A program made the position numbers and the translations under genes. A stretch of DNA of 64,000 nt from Halopiger xanaduensis SH-6 (GTDB lineage Archaea; Halobacteriota; Halobacteria; Halobacteriales; Natrialbaceae): positions 3,236,270 through 3,300,269 of the forward strand of contig NC_015666.1 of the NCBI RefSeq assembly GCF_000217715.1, given 5' to 3'. Positions 53,131 to 61,745 of the stretch are shown here, in pieces. The first letter of the stretch is position 1, and each line of letters opens with the position of its first letter. The notes under the pieces were generated by a model, which saw nothing but the letters and a program-made list of their open reading frames with translations, was not told the DNA's origin and ran no database searches.

Positions 53131-55008
53131 TTACTCCTCTTCGTCCAGGTTGACCTGCCAGTCGAGGTAGTAGCCGGTCGCCTCGTTCGGCATGCGGGAC
53201 GTGTCGGTGTTCTTCGGCTCGAAGCCGAAGTGACCGTACGCCGGGTCCGGCCAGCTCCAGATCCATCCCAGCGAGTACATCTCGAGGTCGCCGTCTTCGC
53301 CGCGGTCCTGCAGCGTCGAGAACTGCGTCGACTGGTTCTGGATGTCGACGCCGAGGTCGGCGAGCTTCTGGCGGATGATCTCGGCCATCTCGGCGTACTC
53401 GGGTCCGGATTCGTAGGTCGAGGCCGTCAGCTCGAACGGATCGTCCGCGGTGAAGCCGGCCTCCTCGAGGACCTGTTGGGCGCTCTCGATGTCAGTCTCG
53501 TTGACGCCGTACTGCCACTCGTCGACCCACTGATCGTAGCCGTCGTCACCGGTCGGCCACATGCGCGGCGGCGTGAAGCTGAACGCTTCGAACCCGCGTT
53601 GCTTGAGGACGTCCTCGAGGAACTCCTGGTGATCCGTTACGTACGCGATAGCCTGTCGAACGGGGCGCGGAACGTTGCTGACGTTAAAGGCGAAGTAGTA
53701 CGTGCCGAGTTCGGGAACCCCGAGGTAGTTGACGGTTTCGTCGTTCTCGAGTGGACCGTACGTGCCGACCTCCCGGCCCATGTCGTCTTCCTCGGCGTCG
53801 ATCAGGCTCGGGTCGTACTGCGGGGTCGGAACCTGGCTGTCGCGGAAGATGTCCGCGTTCCCCTCCATGACGTAGGTGAAGATCGATTCGGAGTCCTCGT
53901 TGATCTCCCAGTGGATCGACTCGAGGTTCGCGGTGCTGCCGTGGTAGTCGTCGAAGCGGACGACGCGCACCTCCTCGCCGGGGCTGAACTCGTCGAACTG
54001 GAAGGGACCGGTCCCGTTGGCCATCCCGGTCGCGAACTCGTTGTGGTCGACCTCGCCGTCGTAACCTTCGATGTCGCCGACGATTCCTTCGGGGACGACC
54101 GCGAACGCGGTGTAAGTGAGAATGTCCAGCGCCGCCGGCTGCGGCGTGGTAAGGGTCAGTTCGACCGTTCGGTCGTCGACCGCTTCGATGCCGATGGACT
54201 CGGGAGCGATGCCGCCGTCCTCGGTTTCCTCGTGCTCGAGGCCGAGACCGAGCGGCGTGTCCACGAGGAAGTTCGCGCGTTCGCTGTACTCGGATTCCGC
54301 GAGGCGGCGGAACGAGTAGACGACGTCGTCAGCCGTCAGTTCCTCGCCGCCGTGGAACGTGACGCCCTCCTTGAGTGTGAACGTCCAGGTGAGGCCGTCC
54401 TCGGAGGTCTCGAACGACTCGACGAGCTTGTTTTCGATCTCGTTGACCCCGTTCGGATAGTGCGTGAGGGTCTCGTACATCTGGTTGATGACCTCGCTGG
54501 ACGCCGTGTCGGTCGACATGATCGGGTCCAGCTCGTCGAAGGAAGAGGTGACCAGATTCAGTTCCGTGTCGCCTTCGATCTGCGTCTCGTTGTGCGTCTG
54601 CTGGTGGGGACCCAGCGCTCCCACTTTCGGGACGTCGACGCGGTCGTACCAGAAGTGTTCGCCCTTGCTGTGATACAGCGGGAGCATGACCATGTCGTCC
54701 CGCACGGCCTCTTCGATCTCGACGTAGGCCTGCGTGCGAGCTTCCTCGCCGTCGGGGCCGGCGTTCTCCTGGACGGTCTCCCAGGCGGCCTGAGCCTTGT
54801 CGGCGTGTTCGCTGACTTCGTAGTCGTTGTCGTCGCCGTTACCGTTCCCGTTGCCGCTGGAGTTACCGTTCCCGTTTCCGTCGCCGTTCCCGTCGCCTTC
54901 GAGGAGGGCCGAACAGCCGGCGAGCCCGGCCGTTGCGCTCCCACCCAAGAGAGCGAGCATTTGACGTCGCGATTTTCCAGCACCCTTCCGATTCGAACTA
55001 TCGGACAT
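53131..55008 (-). CDS. dppA: Dipeptide/oligopeptide ABC transporter substrate-binding lipoprotein
   Basis: A 625-aa solute-binding protein of the SBP_bac_5 family. The N-terminus has a Tat signal (SRRQMLALLGG) ending in the lipobox LAGC, so it is exported folded and anchored by lipid. A Gly/Asn/Asp linker (about 36-58) follows. The binding domain begins at about 70, with TWTFTLKEGVTFHGGEELTADDVVYSFRR and, near the end, TASTYESGPEYAEMAEIIRQKLADLGVDI in part. The ligand could be di- or oligopeptides or another compound of this family. It is the first gene of the operon. Confidence 0.93.
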   Translation of the reverse strand: MSDSSNRKGAGKSRRQMLALLGGSATAGLAGCSALLEGDGNGDGNGNGNSSGNGNGNGDDNDYEVSEHADKAQAAWETVQENAGPDGEEARTQAYVEIEEAVRDDMVMLPLYHSKGEHFWYDRVDVPKVGALGPHQQTHNETQIEGDTELNLVTSSFDELDPIMSTDTASSEVINQMYETLTHYPNGVNEIENKLVESFETSEDGLTWTFTLKEGVTFHGGEELTADDVVYSFRRLAESEYSERANFLVDTPLGLGLEHEETEDGGIAPESIGIEAVDDRTVELTLTTPQPAALDILTYTAFAVVPEGIVGDIEGYDGEVDHNEFATGMANGTGPFQFDEFSPGEEVRVVRFDDYHGSTANLESIHWEINEDSESIFTYVMEGNADIFRDSQVPTPQYDPSLIDAEEDDMGREVGTYGPLENDETVNYLGVPELGTYYFAFNVSNVPRPVRQAIAYVTDHQEFLEDVLKQRGFEAFSFTPPRMWPTGDDGYDQWVDEWQYGVNETDIESAQQVLEEAGFTADDPFELTASTYESGPEYAEMAEIIRQKLADLGVDIQNQSTQFSTLQDRGEDGDLEMYSLGWIWSWPDPAYGHFGFEPKNTDTSRMPNEATGYYLDWQVNLDEEE

Positions 55009-55312
55009 AGCAGTGCCTTAGTCAAACCTACGATATAAACTTAACGTCAGCCGGTAAGATCACGACCGTTGATTCCACCACAATTTAGGAAAACGAACAA
55101 ATAGTTTATTCTGGTATAGGAGTATAAGTGGGCTATTTATTCCGGTTGTTCCGAACGCCGTCTTTCCAGCGTGGCTGGTCCTGCTCCCCGCATACGACGG
55201 GCCGGCTATCCCGGTACGTATCGCTTACACTCCGGCCGCGTTCCGTCGTCGGGAGCCGACACCGTTGCCGGTCCGATGCGGCGGCTCGCCGTATCGAATC
55301 GATCGGCGCCGA
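55009..55312 (-). other. Gene-free dppA upstream region
   Basis: A 304-nt gap, notably AT-rich at 55060-55140, between dppA and hpt. It holds the dppA promoter and probably its control sites. No credible ORF is seen. Confidence 0.55.
55018..55040 (-). promoter_or_regulatory. dppA promoter and shared leader 12-mer
   Basis: On the minus strand GTTTATATC (55032-55040) is a TATA box 24-32 nt before the dppA ATG. Directly after it AGGTTTGACTAA (55018-55029) is identical to a segment 4 nt before the coiled-coil gene start at 31019. Transcription should begin very near the start codon. Confidence 0.6.
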
Positions 55313-55882
55313 TCAGTCGTCGCCCGATTCGTCGACGATGACGACCTCGCCGTCGACGACGTCGACGTTGATCAGCGTCTTCACGTCGTAGCCGGCGTCG
55401 TCGACCTTGTTCTCGCCGCCGACCTTCTTGATGACCGCGACCGTGTCGATGACCTCGGCGCCGATCTCGTCGAGCGCGTCGAGGACCGCCGCAAGCGTGC
55501 CGCCGGTCGAGAGCACGTCGTCGAGGACGAGCACGCGCTCGCCCTCGCGCACGTCGTTGATGTACATCTCGTTCTCCGAGTAGCCGGTCTGCTGGGAGAT
55601 CGCGACCTCGTCCGCGAGGCCGTACTGGCGCTTCCGGATCACGGTCAGCGGGATGTCGGTCATCAGGGAGACGGCCGTCGAGATGTGAATGCCCATCGCC
55701 GCGGGCGTGACGATCCGGTCGACGTTCTCGAGTTCGGCCTTCCGGATGATTCGGATGACGATCTCCCGCAGGAGCGTCGGATCGAGCTTCGGGACGCCGT
55801 CGCTGATCGGGTGGACGAAGTAGTGATAGCCGTTCTTCTCGATGATCGGCGCCTCGAGGAGCGACTGCTTGAGTTGATCCAT
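55313..55882 (-). CDS. hpt: Hypoxanthine/guanine phosphoribosyltransferase (archaeal HGPRTase-like)
   Basis: A 189-aa type I PRTase with the PRPP loop [14 protein letters not shown] and, earlier, [18 protein letters not shown] as the PPi-loop region. Length and sequence match the archaeal HGPRTase-like/apt family of purine salvage enzymes. ATG 55882 ([12 protein letters not shown]) is preferred; an upstream in-frame extension is basic and unlike the family. It is distinct from the winged-helix PRTase at 5517-6212. Exact base specificity is not visible. Confidence 0.9.
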   Translation of the reverse strand: MDQLKQSLLEAPIIEKNGYHYFVHPISDGVPKLDPTLLREIVIRIIRKAELENVDRIVTPAAMGIHISTAVSLMTDIPLTVIRKRQYGLADEVAISQQTGYSENEMYINDVREGERVLVLDDVLSTGGTLAAVLDALDEIGAEVIDTVAVIKKVGGENKVDDAGYDVKTLINVDVVDGEVVIVDESGDD

Positions 55883-56041
55883 GTCGTCGGTCGGGCGGTA
55901 GCGGAGTAAAAGTTGACGATCCGTCCGAACGCGTCGGATGCGAACGCTCGACACGCGACGCGGGGACGGCGCTCCGTCGCCGTTTCGGTTCGCGTCTGGA
56001 CCGCCGACATCGAGTACGGCCGCTCCGACCCGACACCGCGG

Positions 56042-56674
56042 TCAGTCGTCCGATCGGTAACTGAGTTCCGGCGGCTGCTCGCTCGCGCCGAGCCGCATGT
56101 TCCGTTCGTGATAGATTTGGACGATCGCGGTCACCGTCACCGTCACGGCGATCACGCCGGCCCACGTCAGTTCCGACAGCAGCGTCAGCGGATAGATCTC
56201 GAGCCAGAGCGCGGCGACCAGCGCGCAACTGACCGCCCCCAGCGAGAGGTACAGCTCCCGCCACGCGAACTCGTGGCCGGGTACGATCTCGAGGTAGACG
56301 CTGATGTCCCGGGTCCGCTCGGTCGATTCGATGACGCCCCGATCCGAATCGAACGCGAGGATCTCGGCCTTGTCCATCTTCGGGAGATGGGTCTGCTGGA
56401 GCGTCGTGTAGACGCGCTTTCGTTGCTCGGGAGTGACTCGGTCGGGGGTCGTGTCGTACTCCCAGGCGGCGACCTGCTGGGCGAGGTCGCCGAGCTCGAC
56501 GGGGCGCCCGTCCTGTTTCAGGAAGTGGACGACGTAGCGCCGCCGCTGGTTCCGGAGGAGTTCGAAGATTTCGCCCTTCGAGAGCGTCGGGGAGCTAGTG
56601 TCGGTCTCAGTTTCCGGCTCCGTCTCGGCTTCGGTCTCGATCTCGAGTGCGTCGGTCCGTTGGTTCTGTCCCAC
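56042..56674 (-). CDS. Winged-helix protein with two membrane helices
   Basis: A 210-aa protein. An acidic N-terminus (about 1-30) precedes a winged-helix-like domain (about 32-130: LSKGEIFELLRNQRRRYVVHFL, RVYTTLQQTHLPKMDKAEIL), common in haloarchaeal regulators. Two helices follow (YLSLGAVSCALVAALWL and WAGVIAVTVTVTAIVQIY). It may be a membrane-tethered regulator. Start: the gene begins GTG GTG. GAGGTGAT (56680-56687), a perfect Shine-Dalgarno, ends 2 nt before the first GTG but 5 nt before the second, so GTG 56674 is preferred. A TATA box TTATATAG lies near 56755. Confidence 0.78.
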   Translation of the reverse strand: MGQNQRTDALEIETEAETEPETETDTSSPTLSKGEIFELLRNQRRRYVVHFLKQDGRPVELGDLAQQVAAWEYDTTPDRVTPEQRKRVYTTLQQTHLPKMDKAEILAFDSDRGVIESTERTRDISVYLEIVPGHEFAWRELYLSLGAVSCALVAALWLEIYPLTLLSELTWAGVIAVTVTVTAIVQIYHERNMRLGASEQPPELSYRSDD

Positions 56675-56679
56675 CACAA

Positions 56680-56687
56680 ATCACCTC
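56680..56687 (-). promoter_or_regulatory. Shine-Dalgarno deciding the start at 56674
   Basis: GAGGTGAT on the minus strand is complementary to the archaeal 16S rRNA 3' end. It is one of the few strong Shine-Dalgarno sequences in the window, where short or absent leaders dominate. Confidence 0.65.
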
Positions 56688-56809
56688 TACCGATGGTTCC
56701 CAACCCCACTGCACCGTCCTCCACCCCATTAATTCGCAGGTGGAACGCCACCTATATAATTCTCCTGCCCCGGGTCGTTCGGTACTCGCGTCGGCGCGTC
56801 GGCGCCGGT

Positions 56810-57985
56810 TCACTCGCCGTCCGGATCGCGTCCCAGTACTGCCGCAATCGAAGCGGCGATCTCGCCGCCGAGCCCGGTTTTCGTCCCCTCGTAGCGGGCG
56901 ACGTCGCCCTCGTGAACCAGCAGCGCCCGCGTCCGGTCCGAACCCATGACGCTTGCGTCGTTGGCGACGACGAACGCGAGCCCCGCCCGCTCCAAGGTTT
57001 CGCGCGCCCGCCCGACCATCGCCGCCTCGCCGCCCGACGTTTCGGTCTTGAAGCCGACGATCGGCAGGTCGGGACGGGCCGCGCGGATCTCGTCGATGAG
57101 CTTCGGCGTCGGCTCGAGTTCGAGCGTCAGGTCGTCCTGTCCGGAGCGGATCTTCTCGCCGCTCGTCTGGACGGTGTAGTCGCCGATCGCGGCCGCCGAA
57201 ACCAGCGCGTCGGCGTCTTCGCAGGCCTCGCGGGTCGCCGCGAGCATCTCGGCGGCACTCTCAACCTCCCGTACGTCGGCGTAGGGAACGTCCTCGCCGT
57301 TCTGGACGAGCGTCACGTCGGCGCCGCGGACGTAGCAGGCCTTCGCGACGGCTCGGCCCATCTTCCCCGACGAGCGGTTCGTGATCACGCGGACGGGATC
57401 GATCGACTCGCTGGTCGCGCCCGCGGTGACGACGACGTGCTCTCCCTCGAGCGAGCGGTTCCCGGCCGCCCGCGCCACGTCGCAGACGATCGCCTCCTCG
57501 GTGGCGATCTTGGCTTTCCCCTCCTCGACGCGCGGGTCCACGAAGTCGACGCCCCACTCGGCGACGGTGTCGATGGCCTCGAGCACGCCTGGGTGGTCGT
57601 ACATCGGTTCGTGCATCGCTGGCGCGATGACGACCGGCGTCCCCGCGCCGAGCGCAGTCGTGGCGCAGGTCGTGACCGGCGTGTCGTCGACGGCGCCGGC
57701 GATCTTGCCGACCGTGTTCGCGGTCGCGGGCGCGATGAGGAATACGTCGGCCCAGCCGTCCGAGCCGCAGAGTTCGACGTGCTCGACGCTACCCGTGATC
57801 TCGGTGACGACCTCGTTGTCCGTGGCGAACTCGACGGCCCAGGGGTGGACGATCCCCCGCGCGCTGTCGGTCATCACGCCCCGCACGTCGGCGCCCCGCC
57901 GTCGCAGCTCGTGGGCCAGTTCGACCGTCTTGACGGCCGCGATCGACCCCGTCACCCCGAGCGCGACGTTGACTCCCTCGAGCAT
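56810..57985 (-). CDS. coaBC: Phosphopantothenoylcysteine decarboxylase / phosphopantothenate--cysteine ligase
   Basis: A 391-aa bifunctional coenzyme A enzyme. The N-terminal flavin decarboxylase (CoaC, about 1-185) has GVTGSIAAVKTVELAHELRR, His in SVEHVELC, and PAMHEPMY in place of the classical PxMNxxMW. The CoaB ligase (about 188-391) starts VVVTAGATSESIDPVRVITN with NRSSGKMG and later ALVSAAAIGDY and LEPTPKLIDEI. ATG 57985 (MLEGVNVALG) is the start. Haloarchaeal forms share the EGKAK segment seen here (about 150). Confidence 0.94.
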   Translation of the reverse strand: MLEGVNVALGVTGSIAAVKTVELAHELRRRGADVRGVMTDSARGIVHPWAVEFATDNEVVTEITGSVEHVELCGSDGWADVFLIAPATANTVGKIAGAVDDTPVTTCATTALGAGTPVVIAPAMHEPMYDHPGVLEAIDTVAEWGVDFVDPRVEEGKAKIATEEAIVCDVARAAGNRSLEGEHVVVTAGATSESIDPVRVITNRSSGKMGRAVAKACYVRGADVTLVQNGEDVPYADVREVESAAEMLAATREACEDADALVSAAAIGDYTVQTSGEKIRSGQDDLTLELEPTPKLIDEIRAARPDLPIVGFKTETSGGEAAMVGRARETLERAGLAFVVANDASVMGSDRTRALLVHEGDVARYEGTKTGLGGEIAASIAAVLGRDPDGE

Positions 57986-58056
57986 TTGTCCAGTGTTCTC
58001 GCGGGGTCGTGTTAAGGATAGCGAGCGATGAGCGGGGACCGCGGTCCGAACCCCCG

Positions 58057-58593
58057 CTACAGGTCGCCCAGATCGATCCGCATCCGGTGGCGGAACGGCT
58101 CGAACCCGACTTTCTCGTAGAAAGCGAGCGCGCGCTCGTTGTCCGCGCCGACCTCGAGCGCGAGTTCCGCGCAGCCTCCGTCCCGTGCGCGGGCCGCGGC
58201 GCGGTCGATCAGGTCGCGGGCGAGACCGGTCCCGCGGTAGGGCTCGCGGACGAAGATATCGCCGATGACCAGCCGATCCGGCCGGTCGAAGACGCTCGGC
58301 GCCGCGTCGATCTCGGTGCCGACGAAGCCGGCGAGGGTGCCGTCGCGGGCGAGGCCGACGTCGTCACTTGCGGCCGCATCGCGATCAATCTCGTCGACGG
58401 CAACCCACAGCCGATAGTCCTCGTCTTCGAGACGCTCGCGCCGGAACGAAACCTCCTCGGCGACGAGGTCGACGTCCTCGGCGAGGTCGTGGGTTTCGAC
58501 GGTCGCCTCGAGTTCGCGGTGGTACGGCAGCCACAACTCCTCGACGTACCGGCGGACGGCGGCCTCGTCGGCCGGAAGCGGGCGGATTTCCAT
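58057..58593 (-). CDS. GNAT family N-acetyltransferase
   Basis: A 178-aa acetyltransferase with the acetyl-CoA loop EPYRGTGLARDLIDRAAARA (motif A) and ALAFYEKVGFEPFRHRM (motif B). The N-terminal 60 residues vary. The substrate (a small molecule or protein N-terminus) is not visible from sequence. ATG 58593 (MEIRPLPADEAAV) is the start. It lies 71 nt downstream-side of coaBC's start on the same strand. Confidence 0.9.
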   Translation of the reverse strand: MEIRPLPADEAAVRRYVEELWLPYHRELEATVETHDLAEDVDLVAEEVSFRRERLEDEDYRLWVAVDEIDRDAAASDDVGLARDGTLAGFVGTEIDAAPSVFDRPDRLVIGDIFVREPYRGTGLARDLIDRAAARARDGGCAELALEVGADNERALAFYEKVGFEPFRHRMRIDLGDL

Positions 58594-58672
58594 GGTTCTC
58601 TATTGGTTGCCTGTCGGACATAACAATTCTGCCCCTGAATCGAACGCTGCGCCGAGATAGGGCAGTGGCCAC

Positions 58673-59344
58673 TCACTCGTCGGGCTTCGTGAAAACGAGA
58701 CAGTAGGAGTGATCGTATCCGTAGCCGAACGTTCCCGCTCGATCGTCGGGACTTCCGTCGCCCGTCCACGGGATGACGACCTCGCCGTCGAAGTAGAAGA
58801 CGTTCGCGACGCGGTCCGCGACGTCCCACGCCAGCGGCGTGACCCGCCCCTCGTGTTTCATGTTCGCGATATCGACGACGACCGTTCCGCCGGGCGCGAT
58901 CACCGACTCGAGGCGGGCGAAGGTCGTTTCGATGTCGTCGAGGTAGTCCGCGTAGGTACTCTCACCCGCATAGTTCCGAAACGGGTTTCGGTCGTCCGTC
59001 CACTCCATGAACGGCGGCGACGTGAAACAGCAGTCACAAGCCGGGAACCACGACGGCTCGAGCTCGAGGACGGAGCCCTGCCGAACGTGGTCCGGCGTCT
59101 CGATTCGGTCGCGAATGTACGCGACGCGGTCTGGCTCGTACTCGAGGCCGAAGGGGATCCGCTCGAGTCGCTCGGCGACCGTAAGCGTCGTTCCGAACCC
59201 CGCAAAGACGTCGATCACTCTATCGCCCGGTTCGGTGTGCTCTTGCAGGAAGTGCTCGACGAGCGCGTCCGGCGTCCGCACTTCGTCGTACTCCGACGGA
59301 AGATCGTCGTCGTGTTCGTACTCGAAGCAGCGGTACGTAGTCAT
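58673..59344 (-). CDS. Orphan SAM-dependent DNA-methyltransferase-like protein
   Basis: A 223-aa methyltransferase. Motif I, DVFAGFGTT, binds S-adenosylmethionine, and the catalytic motif IV is TSPPF, the pattern of N4-cytosine and N6-adenine (amino) methylases, in the order I then IV. HFLQEHTEPGDRVI precedes motif I. The C-terminus ends YSYCLVF-like HSYCLVFTKPDE. No restriction endonuclease or specificity gene is adjacent. RNA as substrate is also possible. ATG 59344 (MTTYRCFEYEHDD) is preferred to an in-frame start 8 codons upstream. Confidence 0.8.
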   Translation of the reverse strand: MTTYRCFEYEHDDDLPSEYDEVRTPDALVEHFLQEHTEPGDRVIDVFAGFGTTLTVAERLERIPFGLEYEPDRVAYIRDRIETPDHVRQGSVLELEPSWFPACDCCFTSPPFMEWTDDRNPFRNYAGESTYADYLDDIETTFARLESVIAPGGTVVVDIANMKHEGRVTPLAWDVADRVANVFYFDGEVVIPWTGDGSPDDRAGTFGYGYDHSYCLVFTKPDE

Positions 59345-59421
59345 GGGAACCGTTCCGTTCGCCGACACAATCGTCGTTCCGGTTCGACGACCCCGCCGGG
59401 CGTCTCAGACTAGCGGACGTA

Positions 59422-60159
59422 TCAGTCTTCGGCGACGCTCGGGTGCATCGTCGGCTCGTCGTCGAGCGGTTCCTCGAACGCCCCGAGCATACGCTCTCGC
59501 GCCCGCTCGTCGCGCTCGCGGCGTTCCTCGTCGTCGATTTCCTCGCAGCCCGGCGGCACGTCCCGACCGCGGCCGGTGAAGTAGCCCTCCGGCGCGACCC
59601 AGTCGTGGTAGAAGTTGGCGTCCGAATCGTGGATTACGGCCAGTCCGACCTTCGCCCCGTGGCCGGCCGCGACGATCGCTTGGTGGGGCTCGTTGGCGAG
59701 CCGTCCCGCCGCGTAGACGCCGTCGACGGCCGTCCGGCCGCCCTCGTCGACCGAGACGAAGTGCTTGCTCCCGCGTTGCGTTCGTCCGACGTCGAGGGGC
59801 ACGAGGTACTCGCTGTCGGACCACGAGGCCGCGATCACGCGCCGGGTCTCGAGCGGTTCGTCGCCTTCGGTTTCGAGGACGAACCCCCGATCGAGGTCCC
59901 CCTCGTCGACCGGTTCGGCTCGCGTGACGCGTCCGAGTTCGAACTCGGCGCCCGCGTTGCGCGCCTGCTCGCGGACCAACTCGAGGTACCGCCGGGCGTC
60001 GACGCCGTCGGGGAAGCCGGGGTAGTTCTCGAGGCTGGCGTTGCGCGCGAGGATCGATTCCCCGCCGTCGACGACGAGGGTGTCCAGGCCCGCGCGGGCG
60101 GTGAAGATCGATGCGGCCGTGCCGGCGACGCCGCCGCCGACGATACAGACGTCTCGCAT
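59422..60159 (-). CDS. Minimal thioredoxin-reductase-like FAD protein
   Basis: A 245-aa flavoprotein. It starts MRDVCIVGGGVAGTAASIFTA, the FAD-binding motif, has LENYPGFPDG as in thioredoxin reductases, and ends with DGVYAAGRLANEPHQAIVAAGHGAKVGLAV, the second FAD motif. The NADPH domain with its CxxC, normally inserted between the two, is absent: only about 90 residues separate the halves. The last 60 residues are acidic. It may bind FAD without disulfide reductase activity. ATG 60159 is chosen; an upstream frame is basic and rejected. Confidence 0.85.
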   Translation of the reverse strand: MRDVCIVGGGVAGTAASIFTARAGLDTLVVDGGESILARNASLENYPGFPDGVDARRYLELVREQARNAGAEFELGRVTRAEPVDEGDLDRGFVLETEGDEPLETRRVIAASWSDSEYLVPLDVGRTQRGSKHFVSVDEGGRTAVDGVYAAGRLANEPHQAIVAAGHGAKVGLAVIHDSDANFYHDWVAPEGYFTGRGRDVPPGCEEIDDEERRERDERARERMLGAFEEPLDDEPTMHPSVAED

Positions 60160-60378
60160 GGGGCGTCGTTGCCGTCCGCGGCTATAGAAGGTTGCCGTCT
60201 GAGCCGGTATTTGCCGTTCGTGCCGGTGTAGCGCGATCACACCGTCTCGGCATCGATATCCGCGAATCACTCCCTCGATCCGGCGCTACAGCCGGTTCCG
60301 ATCGCGGCTGTTTACAGCCATCCGCAGCCATTCGTGTTCAATCCTATGAGTGTAACGACAGGAATTTGAGGCGTAACG

Positions 60379-61632
60379 GTGATAGTTCGACCGATGTTCG
60401 CGATCGTCGCGTTCGTTCTCGCGCTCGCCGTCGGTCCGTTCGCCGCCTTCCGCGCGTACGCTCGTCGAGTCGCGACGACAGACGCTCCGGTCGAAGACCG
60501 CCTCCACCGGCTCCAGCGGGTCCAGCAGGTCGCCGGGTTCGTCCTCCCGATCGTCGCCGTGGTCGGTCTCCACCTGCTCGAACTGGTCGACCGAACGACC
60601 GCCGTCCTCCCGTCTGGCCCGCGACTGTTCGGAATCGGCGTCCTCGAGTTCGCGGCGATCATGTTCGTTTCGTTCGGACTCGTCGCCGTCCCCCTCGTCT
60701 CGATGGCGCTGGGTACCTACCCCACGATCCGCTCGCTGCGCGATACCGAGGCCTCGTCGTGGAAGGTCGTGAAGGGCGTTCTCGCGGTGCTGGCGATCGT
60801 CAGCGTGACGGTCGCGATCTCGATCGGCGGCCTCCTCGCGGTCATCTCGACCGTTGGATCGTCGCTCCCCGTTCTCCTGGCCGCGTTCGGCACGATCGTC
60901 GCTGCCAGCTACGGGCTCTCTCCCTATCTGATCGCGCTCTTTCAGGACCGGGTTCCGCTCGAGGGGGCGGACCGCGAGCGCGTCGAACGGCTCTGTGCGG
61001 AACTGGAGTACCGCCCTCGCGGACTGTATTTGCTCGAGGGCGAGTCGACCAAAACCGCCAACGCCCTCGTGGCCGGGACGATCCCCGGTTTCCGGTACGT
61101 CTTCCTCACCGACTACCTCCTCTCGGAGTGCGACGACGACGAACTGCAAGCGATCCTCGCCCACGAGTTCGGCCATATTGCCGGCCGGCACCTCTGGCAG
61201 CGCGGCCTCCTGACGGTAGCCGTCTTCGGCGCCTGGATCGCCGGCGCCGACGCGATCGGCGTCGGCGCGCTCAAGGACCGGTTCGGCTTCCTCGGCTTTT
61301 TCCTGCCGTTTATGGGCCTGTACGCGCTGTACCACGTCGGGCTGCTCGGCGGCCTCGCGTACCGGCAGGAGTTCCGCGCCGACGCCTACGCGGCTCGCCG
61401 AGTCGGCGTCGAGGCCGCCGTCGACGCCCTCGAGGTGCTCGCGTCAGCCAACGACATGACGCGGGAGTCCGGGTTGCTCTACGCGCTCGCGACCCATCAC
61501 CCGCCGATCGCGGATCGAATCGACTCCGTTCGGGACGTCGACGACGAGGTTCGCACGGATTCCGATCTCGACGCCGACGGCGAACTCGACTCGGACTCGG
61601 ACCCGGACTCTCGTTCGACGGCCGGCGACTGA
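60379..61632 (+). CDS. M48 family membrane zinc metalloprotease
   Basis: A 417-aa protease of the HtpX/Ste24 group. Four to five N-terminal helices precede the zinc site HEFGHIAGRHL (HEXXH), two more helices follow, and EFRADAYAARR supplies the third zinc ligand. Such proteases act in membrane protein quality control. A Ser/Asp-rich tail of about 30 residues ends it. GTG 60379 and ATG 60394 are both possible starts; GTG gives MIVRPMFAIV, ATG gives MFAIVAFVL. Confidence 0.9.
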   Translation: MIVRPMFAIVAFVLALAVGPFAAFRAYARRVATTDAPVEDRLHRLQRVQQVAGFVLPIVAVVGLHLLELVDRTTAVLPSGPRLFGIGVLEFAAIMFVSFGLVAVPLVSMALGTYPTIRSLRDTEASSWKVVKGVLAVLAIVSVTVAISIGGLLAVISTVGSSLPVLLAAFGTIVAASYGLSPYLIALFQDRVPLEGADRERVERLCAELEYRPRGLYLLEGESTKTANALVAGTIPGFRYVFLTDYLLSECDDDELQAILAHEFGHIAGRHLWQRGLLTVAVFGAWIAGADAIGVGALKDRFGFLGFFLPFMGLYALYHVGLLGGLAYRQEFRADAYAARRVGVEAAVDALEVLASANDMTRESGLLYALATHHPPIADRIDSVRDVDDEVRTDSDLDADGELDSDSDPDSRSTAGD

Positions 61633-61644
61633 GCCGGTCAGTTC

Positions 61645-61679
61645 GGCGACCGGTGACGGGTGACGGGCAACGGGCGACG
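61645..61679 (+). repeat. Tandem heptamer repeat, 5 copies of GGYRACS
   Basis: Five adjacent 7-bp units: GGCGACC, GGTGACG, GGTGACG, GGCAACG, GGCGACG. It starts 12 nt after the M48 stop codon and ends just before ATG 61680. In register NNACGGG it resembles the reverse strand (NNACGGA) of the array at 45110-45144. Confidence 0.85.
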
Positions 61680-61745
61680 ATGCACTCGCTTTGCGGCCTG
61701 AAGACGATAGCAATCCTTACTTTCGAACCGCTCGTACGGCCCGTC

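Noticed and set aside
46931-55008. New transport system in place of a peptide importer
   Set aside because: All five subunits match DppABCDF in order and motif; only the DppD insertion and DppC extension are unusual.
53122-55038. 638-codon open frame antisense to dppA
   Set aside because: Mirror of the dppA codon bias; no family features.
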